A stretch of DNA of 37,678 nucleotides from an uncultured Bacteroidales bacterium (GTDB lineage: Bacteria > Bacteroidota > Bacteroidia > Bacteroidales > UBA932), in the NCBI GenBank assembly GCA_946406095.1, contig CAMJJO010000003.1:1-37678 (forward strand). Reading direction: 5' to 3'. Below the pieces are notes generated by a model. It was given only the letters and a program-made list of their open reading frames with translations, was not told the origin of the DNA and did not search any database. Positions 32,694-37,678 of this stretch are shown piece by piece. The translations under genes and the position numbers were made by a program. The number at the start of each line of letters is the position of its first letter. The stretch's first letter is position 1.

Positions 32694-35599
32694 TGCTTTA
32701 CGATTGCTTTGCCGTTACGCCCGTCAATGCACACCTGAAGGGTCGTGGCCAGGCGGATATGGCGGATGAATCTGCTTTCTTCAACGGCCGGAAGCGTGTC
32801 CAGCCTGTCGAAATCTATATAATCCTCAGGACGGGAGAAGTTGTCTACGGAGATGTATCCTGCATTGAAGGAGGTGAGGTTCTGGAAGAAGTGGGAGCCT
32901 TGGCTGGGGTCGACCCGGAAATCGGCCAGGGAACATTCCACCAGCGCCTTGGCCTCGGAAATGTCGCTCCAGACCACGGGGATGCCCAGGGTGGGGATGC
33001 TGGAGCCCCAGCGGCCGTAGCCGATCAGGACATAGTTGCGGCCCTCGTCCCTCAGGCGTGCGTTGATCTCGCGCAGTTCTGCGGCGATTTCGGCCGTGCG
33101 CATCTTGTCGAAACTATCCTTCCGGACATAGACAATATCGCTCAGTTCCGGTATCCATCCAGTGCCAAGGGCGCAGGAGGAGCGTATCAAGGCATCGCTT
33201 TCGTCGATTTTTTTCCAGTCCACCTCGGTCTTCATGCTGTCCGAGGAAATGGGGCGTATCTGAAGCAGATGGAAGAGGCGGTTCTCCAGGTCGGCTGCGA
33301 ATTCCAGTTCCACGCTGCACTTCATTTCTTCGGCGGCTATTCTGAGCAGCTCTTTCAGGATTTCGGCCAAGGGGAAAGTGCCATAGCGAAGTATGTGGGC
33401 GAATGTGACCGCCTTTGGCCCCCGCCCCAGAGCGGAATCTACAATGCGCTGATTTTCAAAGTCATAGGTGGATGCCACCTTTGCAAACTCGCGGAACTTC
33501 CCACATTCCGAGATCGGTATGCGCTCCAGGTTCACCGCGTCATCCACCGAAGTCTTGAACTTGCCGGGAAGCAGGTTCAGCGCATACATCACCTGCTGGG
33601 TGTCCCGCATGGTGAGTTCGGGAGTGGAGGTCTGAATGACGTTCTTCGGGTAGCAGGGCGAAAACCGCAGCACCTGCTCGCCGTCCACCACGGCTTTCCC
33701 GAGACCGAAAGCAATCTTGGCTATGCCCTCGTCGGCCTTCTCGTATCCCACCGGATAGAAGTTGACCGAGCGTGCGACGCCGGACAGAGTGGGGAAGAAA
33801 TAGCCGCTGTCTTCGGTGCCGCTTATTTCCTGGAGGATGATGCCCATCTTCTCTTCGGAAATCACGTTCGCGGTGGCGGCGATGTATCCTCTGGAAGATG
33901 CGTAGTAAACCGATGCATAAACGCTCTTGATGGCGTTCGCGAGCAGGCGCAACTGCTGGTCTTCATTCTCCGTATGAGGAATCATGTAGGTGGAATAAAC
34001 GCCCGCAAACGGCTGATAATAAGAATCTTCCAGCTTCGATGACGAACGTATGGCAAGTGGTCTGTCCACCTGGCGTATGAATATACGCAGCGCATCCACA
34101 AGATCCGAAGGCAGGGTGGAAGACACGAACTGTGTGAGCAGCTCGCCGTCTGCCAGGTCGGAGTTGATCACATATTGCAGGCCGTTTTCGAGTATGAAGC
34201 GGTCGAAGTAGTCGGTGGAAATGACAAGGGTGCGCGGCACCAGCAGGCGCACGCCATCCCACTTGTCGTAGAGTTTATATTTATACAGGAGATGGCTAAG
34301 GAATGCGAGTCCGCGGGCCTTTCCTCCTATCGAGCCTTCCCCGATACGGGCGAAGCCTATGGTATCGTTGTAGGTCTCGGGGGTGAACCTTGCCACGACT
34401 CCGAGGGCCTGTGAGATGCGGTATTCGTGGATGCGGGCTACCACGTCCTTGCGGAGAGCCGCAGTGTCGGGGTAGCTGGTATATTTGATGGCATTGCCCA
34501 CTTTGAATATGCCTCGTGCCAGCAGCCAGCGGGAGATGTAGTTCTTTGCCTGGAGTTCTGCCAGATATCTGTCCGGCAGGGAGGAGATGATGCGCTCCGC
34601 GCCCTGGAGGTCGTCTGCACGGGCGATCTGGTGGAGTTTGCTGTCGGCCACCACGAAGTCGCCGAAGCCGAACTCACGACCGATGTACTCACCAAGTTCG
34701 TGGATGAGGGTCTTGGAGCGTTTCATCAGGAAACCCGCCCCGAGGCTTTCTGCCACGCTGCGCATGCTCTCCTGGGAGGACTGCATCAGGATGGGCATCT
34801 TGGGAACCTCCCGGCGGATCAGTTTGCAGAGTTCTACGCCTGCATCCAGTTTCTCTTCCGAGGATTTGTCGCCCCGGTGCAGCACGAAGCCGATATCGGA
34901 GATGACTCCGAGCATCTGTTCCTTGTAGCGTTCGAAGGTCGCAACTGCGTCGTCGTAGTTGGTGGCAAGCAGTATCTTGGGTCTCGCGCGTTTGCGGAAG
35001 ACCTGCTGCTCCTCGTTCAGGGCGTCCTTCAGCGCAGCTATGTTCTGCTGAAGCACCAGCTTGTAGAGCAGGGTAAGGTACGATGAATAGTAGCGCACGG
35101 AGTCCTCCACCAGCAGTATGCATTGCACGCTTCCCTGCAGGATGTCGTCGTCGGCGTTCATCCTGTCTTCCAGAAGTTTGATGATGGCGATGATGAGGTC
35201 GGTGGAGCCACTCCAGCAGAACGCGTAATCTATGCTGCTGCGGTCCCTGTCCTGCATCTTGCGCCAGACCTCCTTGGAGTAGGGGGTGAGGAGCACAATG
35301 GGGGTGTCGGGGTCGCTGGCCTTCATCTTGCGCGAGAACTCGAACACGTCCACCTCGCCCACGTTGTACATTGTGATGACGAGGTCGAAACGCTCGCCTC
35401 CGGCCACAAGTTCCAGGGCCTCCGCGGTGGTCTCCACGCGCTCGAACACCGGGGGATTGGTCAGGTTGAGCTCCGAATACTCGCGCGAGATGCGCATATC
35501 CAGGCTGCCGTCCTCCTCCAGTGAGAAGTTGTCGTAGTTGTTGCACACCAGCAGGATCCTGCGGATGCGTCGGCTCATGAGTGTTGCGTTCCCGGACAT
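32690..35599 (-). CDS. Receiver-like / ATP-grasp (PEP/pyruvate-binding, PPDK N-terminal type) fusion protein
   Basis: The 969-aa product has three parts. Residues ~14-150 resemble a receiver domain, but the acidic pair is VCNNY and the phospho-Asp site reads DLVITMYN, so it looks unable to be phosphorylated. Residues ~158-310 form a second receiver-like unit with LVEDS, VISDIGF, MQSS and FLMKRSK, where the key residues are present. Residues ~420-790 match the PPDK/PEP synthase ATP-grasp domain (GEGSIGGKARGLAFL, RPLAIRSSSKLEDSYYQPFAGVY, AFGLGKAVVDGEQVLRFSP). The His swivel domain (TSGGxTCHAA type) and the PEP-binding barrel are missing. I chose the ATG at 35599 because the -7 box is then 23 nt away; Met at 35578 is possible. 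It is probably cytoplasmic and regulatory, but the reaction is unknown. Confidence 0.85.
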   Translation of the reverse strand: MSGNATLMSRRIRRILLVCNNYDNFSLEEDGSLDMRISREYSELNLTNPPVFERVETTAEALELVAGGERFDLVITMYNVGEVDVFEFSRKMKASDPDTPIVLLTPYSKEVWRKMQDRDRSSIDYAFCWSGSTDLIIAIIKLLEDRMNADDDILQGSVQCILLVEDSVRYYSSYLTLLYKLVLQQNIAALKDALNEEQQVFRKRARPKILLATNYDDAVATFERYKEQMLGVISDIGFVLHRGDKSSEEKLDAGVELCKLIRREVPKMPILMQSSQESMRSVAESLGAGFLMKRSKTLIHELGEYIGREFGFGDFVVADSKLHQIARADDLQGAERIISSLPDRYLAELQAKNYISRWLLARGIFKVGNAIKYTSYPDTAALRKDVVARIHEYRISQALGVVARFTPETYNDTIGFARIGEGSIGGKARGLAFLSHLLYKYKLYDKWDGVRLLVPRTLVISTDYFDRFILENGLQYVINSDLADGELLTQFVSSTLPSDLVDALRIFIRQVDRPLAIRSSSKLEDSYYQPFAGVYSTYMIPHTENEDQQLRLLANAIKSVYASVYYASSRGYIAATANVISEEKMGIILQEISGTEDSGYFFPTLSGVARSVNFYPVGYEKADEGIAKIAFGLGKAVVDGEQVLRFSPCYPKNVIQTSTPELTMRDTQQVMYALNLLPGKFKTSVDDAVNLERIPISECGKFREFAKVASTYDFENQRIVDSALGRGPKAVTFAHILRYGTFPLAEILKELLRIAAEEMKCSVELEFAADLENRLFHLLQIRPISSDSMKTEVDWKKIDESDALIRSSCALGTGWIPELSDIVYVRKDSFDKMRTAEIAAELREINARLRDEGRNYVLIGYGRWGSSIPTLGIPVVWSDISEAKALVECSLADFRVDPSQGSHFFQNLTSFNAGYISVDNFSRPEDYIDFDRLDTLPAVEESRFIRHIRLATTLQVCIDGRNGKAIVKQ

Positions 35600-35622
35600 A
35601 TAGCGTATGCGTGAAAAACCTC

Positions 35623-35654
35623 TAAAATTATGGATTTCCTACGACAAAACCAAA
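35623..35654 (-). promoter_or_regulatory. Promoter of the receiver/ATP-grasp gene and nhaC
   Basis: On the minus strand TTTG (35651-35654), a 20-nt spacer and TAATTTTA (35623-35630, one mismatch to TAnnTTTG), with the ATG 23 nt further on. Confidence 0.6.
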
Positions 35655-35677
35655 TCATCATATGAATCGTGAATAAC

Positions 35678-35709
35678 TTTGAAGAACCGCCAAATAATCA
35701 GTATATTCG
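35678..35709 (+). promoter_or_regulatory. Promoter of the DUF1016 nuclease gene, almost leaderless
   Basis: TTTG (35678-35681), 20-nt spacer, TATATTCG (35702-35709, one mismatch). The ATG at 35714 is only 4 nt beyond the -7 box. Confidence 0.6.
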
Positions 35710-35713
35710 CGTT

Positions 35714-36895
35714 ATGGAAAAAGACGCTCCGAAAGTCGTGAAGATCCACGACGTAAAAATAGACCAGGATTACATGCAATGGCTTGGAGAAATCAAAGCC
35801 CGGTACCGCAATGCCCAGATCAAGGCCGCCGTCAAGGTGAACGCTGAACAGTTGCTGTTCAACTGGCAACTGGGACGCGACCTTGTGATGCGCAAGGCAG
35901 AGGAAAAATGGGGATCCGGCATTGTCGAACAGGTTAGTCTGGACCTCCAAGCCGCATTCCCGGAATCCAAGGGCTTCAGCACTACGAACTTGTGGCGGAT
36001 GAAGCAATGGTATATGTTCTATGCTCAGGAGTCTCAAAAACTCCCACAACTTGTGGGAGAATTACAAAGTGCTGATTTACAGGGCCGTAAGAAACTCCCA
36101 CAACTTGCGGGAGAAATTCACGACCGCATAATAAGCCAGCAGGATGGCGCCGCATTCCCCGAATTATTTGCTTACGTCCCCTGGGGGCATCATGCCGAGA
36201 TAATCGCCAAGTGCAAAACACTCGAAGAAGCCCTGTTCTACGTCGTTAATTCCGCCTCGGAAGGCTGGAGTCGCAATACCCTGATGAACTGCATCAAGGC
36301 AGACTATTTCCATACGTCCGGCGGAGCAATCACCAATTTCAGTGATAAACTCCCTTCTCCTCAAAGCGAACTCGCACAGGCTATCACCAAAGACACTTAT
36401 GACTTCGGCTTTGTTTCACTGAATAAAGGTTATGAGGAAGAGGAGTTGGAGACTGAACTTGAAAGGCAACTCACACGCTTCCTTCTGGAACTCGGTACCG
36501 GTTTTGCGTACTTGGGCAGGCAAAAGCAACTTGTCGTGGCTGGCAAGACTCGTAAACTGGATATGCTCTTTTTCCACATTCCACTCAACTGCTATGTGGT
36601 AGTGGAACTCAAGGCCGTTCCGTTCCAGCCTGAATTCGCCGGGAAACTCAACTTCTACGTGAACGCCGTAGATGACTTGATCAAAACGCCTGCACAAAAT
36701 CCCACCATCGGACTGCTTATTTGCAGCAACAAGGATGAAACGGAAGTCCAGTATGCATTCAAGGGAGTCCAGACACCAATGGGAGTTGCTTCGTATAATA
36801 ATGTGCAGGTAAAACAGATACAGGATCAGTTACCTTCCATCGAAGAACTAAAGAAACGCATTAGATTGCTTGAAGAAGAGCTGAACAAGAAATAA
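35714..36895 (+). CDS. DUF1016 / YhcG-type PD-(D/E)XK nuclease
   Basis: The track starts at a GTG at 35669 upstream of the promoter; MEKDAPKVVKIHDVK at 35714 gives 393 aa. The N-terminal DUF1016 helical domain (about 20-195) has IVEQVSLDLQAAFPESKGFSTTNLWRMKQWY and, after a repeat insertion, AYVPWGHHAEII. The C-terminal nuclease domain has the core KLDMLFFH and VVVELKAVPFQPE, giving the D...ExK signature, plus FAYLGRQKQL before it. A coiled-coil-like end (IEELKKRIRLLEEELNKK) follows. Such proteins are often near restriction-modification or phage genes, but here it stands alone between housekeeping genes, and its DNA looks more AT-rich than the neighbours. Function is unknown; a role in DNA cleavage or defence is inferred from the fold. 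Confidence 0.9.
   Translation: MEKDAPKVVKIHDVKIDQDYMQWLGEIKARYRNAQIKAAVKVNAEQLLFNWQLGRDLVMRKAEEKWGSGIVEQVSLDLQAAFPESKGFSTTNLWRMKQWYMFYAQESQKLPQLVGELQSADLQGRKKLPQLAGEIHDRIISQQDGAAFPELFAYVPWGHHAEIIAKCKTLEEALFYVVNSASEGWSRNTLMNCIKADYFHTSGGAITNFSDKLPSPQSELAQAITKDTYDFGFVSLNKGYEEEELETELERQLTRFLLELGTGFAYLGRQKQLVVAGKTRKLDMLFFHIPLNCYVVVELKAVPFQPEFAGKLNFYVNAVDDLIKTPAQNPTIGLLICSNKDETEVQYAFKGVQTPMGVASYNNVQVKQIQDQLPSIEELKKRIRLLEEELNKK
36041..36113 (+). repeat. Two palindromic units 54 nt apart inside the DUF1016 gene
   Basis: CTCCCACAACTTGTGGGAG (36041-36059) is a perfect 9-1-9 palindrome, and CTCCCACAACTTGCGGGAG (36095-36113) is a copy with one change. They are in frame (18 codons apart) and encode KLPQLVGEL and KLPQLAGEI. 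Confidence 0.9.
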
Positions 36896-36899
36896 TCGC

Positions 36900-36907
36900 T
36901 ATCTTTG
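36900..36907 (+). promoter_or_regulatory. Probable -7 box for obg, almost leaderless
   Basis: TATCTTTG matches TAnnTTTG exactly, 4 nt after the DUF1016 stop and 6 nt before the obg ATG. No good -33 box is visible. Confidence 0.5.
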
Positions 36908-36913
36908 CGTGTT

Positions 36914-37678
36914 ATGGCAGAATCCAATTTCATAGACTACGTCAAGATACATTGCGCATCCGGGCACGGGGGCGCGGGGAGCACGCATCTGCTCAGGGCG
37001 AAGTATGTGCCCAAGGGCGGGCCGGATGGCGGCGACGGAGGCCGGGGAGGGCACGTCATCCTCCGCTGCAATCCGCAGTTCTGGACGCTGATACACCTCA
37101 AGTACCGAAAGAACGTGATCGCCGAGGACGGCGAGAAGGGCGGTGCAGCCCTGCGCCACGGCAAGAACGGGGAAGACATCTACCTGGACGTGCCTGTGGG
37201 CACGGTGGTGAAGGATGCCGAGACGGATGAGGTGGTGATGGATCTTACCGAACCCGGAGAGGAACGCATCCTCTGCAAAGGCGGCCGCGGAGGCCTTGGG
37301 AACGACAATTTCAAGACCGCGACCCTCCAGACCCCCCGCTTTGCCCAGCCGGGCGAGGAAGGGGAGGAAGGATGGTTCATCCTGGAACTCAAACTCCTTG
37401 CCGATGTGGGGCTGGTAGGATTTCCGAATGCCGGCAAATCCACTCTGCTGGCCACCGTTACATCTGCCAAACCCAAGATAGCGAACTACGCATTCACCAC
37501 TCTCGAACCCAACCTCGGCATAGTCAAGTACTACGACGACCGCTCTTTCGTGATAGCGGATATCCCCGGCATCATCGAGGGCGCGCATGAAGGCCGTGGG
37601 ATAGGGGACAGGTTCCTGCGCCATATCGAGCGCAACAGCGTGCTGCTGTTCATGGTGGCGGTGGACGAAGACGACATC
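36914..37678 (+). CDS. obg: Obg-family GTPase, partial (C-terminus off the right edge)
   Basis: Obg is a ribosome-associated GTPase involved in 50S assembly and stress control. The ORF track misses it because it has no stop in the window. I translated 255 codons from [14 protein letters not shown] at 36914. The glycine-rich OBG domain is clear ([41 protein letters not shown]) over about residues 1-160. The G domain begins with GFPNAGKST (G1), then [11 protein letters not shown] (G2/switch I) and [18 protein letters not shown] (G3/switch II). The remaining G4, G5 and any C-terminal extension are outside the window. Confidence 0.97.
   Translation, partial: MAESNFIDYVKIHCASGHGGAGSTHLLRAKYVPKGGPDGGDGGRGGHVILRCNPQFWTLIHLKYRKNVIAEDGEKGGAALRHGKNGEDIYLDVPVGTVVKDAETDEVVMDLTEPGEERILCKGGRGGLGNDNFKTATLQTPRFAQPGEEGEEGWFILELKLLADVGLVGFPNAGKSTLLATVTSAKPKIANYAFTTLEPNLGIVKYYDDRSFVIADIPGIIEGAHEGRGIGDRFLRHIERNSVLLFMVAVDEDDI

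Noticed and set aside
35669-35713. GTG start of the DUF1016 ORF
   Set aside because: It lies upstream of the -33 box of the only promoter seen; the ATG at 35714 fits the family better.
36041-36113. Repeats as a CRISPR array
   Set aside because: Only two units, inside an intact coding sequence and in frame, with no cas genes nearby.

Overview
The window comes from a Bacteroidota chromosome, most likely order Bacteroidales, with GC-rich coding DNA and AT-rich spacers. Four things point there. Many upstream regions carry the Bacteroides-type promoter (TTTG about 19-20 nt before TAnnTTTG) and no clear Shine-Dalgarno sequence. There is a type V (FimA/Mfa1-like) pilus lipoprotein operon. A DUF4493/DUF6359-type lipoprotein is present. 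SecA and the short adenylate kinase have the lengths usual in this phylum. The genus cannot be fixed from the sequence. Two large genes run off the ends and are therefore missing from the ORF track: nifJ at the left (minus strand, C-terminus missing) and obg at the right (plus strand, C-terminus missing).

Layout. 1-3.6 kb, minus: fabD followed by nifJ. 3.6-3.75 kb: tRNA-Arg(CCG) with a terminator. 3.77-6.67 kb, minus: an M16 zinc-peptidase lipoprotein. 6.7-6.93 kb: a complex spacer with a candidate small RNA or leader ending in a GNRA-capped terminator, and a 12-bp inverted repeat. 6.93-8.03 kb: a DUF4493/DUF6359-type lipoprotein. 8.06-8.13 kb, minus: tRNA-Gly(CCC). 8.2-11.9 kb: secA and a bactofilin, ended by a terminator that lies inside the 3' end of a convergent zinc-ribbon gene. 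12.5-22.0 kb: ssb followed without a gap by seven lipoprotein genes (OmpA-like, major fimbrillin-like, FimB/Mfa2 anchor, three further fimbrillin-like subunits, and a large DUF4906-type protein), apparently one type V pilus operon driven from the ssb promoter. 22.0-23.3 kb, minus: a NupG-type nucleoside transporter. 23.3-27.35 kb: a tightly overlapping operon tgt - lptF/G - dut - murF. 27.3-28.5 kb, minus: hpt and adk. 28.6-31.3 kb: a helix-hairpin-helix/beta-rich protein and an outer-membrane barrel protein. 31.2-35.6 kb, minus: a receiver-like/ATP-grasp (PEP/pyruvate-binding) fusion and nhaC. 35.7-36.9 kb: a DUF1016/PD-(D/E)XK nuclease with an in-frame palindromic repeat. 36.9 kb to the end: obg.

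Most genes are housekeeping: pyruvate oxidation, fatty acid initiation, secretion, cell wall, LPS export, nucleotide pools and tRNA modification. The accessory part is the cell-surface set: the pilus operon, surface lipoproteins and outer-membrane barrels. The points most worth a second look are the ssb-pilus gene fusion into one transcription unit, a Tgt lacking its three zinc cysteines, a duplicated coding palindrome in the DUF1016 gene, a group of promoters placed so close to the ATG that the mRNAs should be almost leaderless, and an unassigned RNA-like element at 6.72-6.81 kb. I saw no CRISPR array, insertion sequence, recombinase or rRNA gene.
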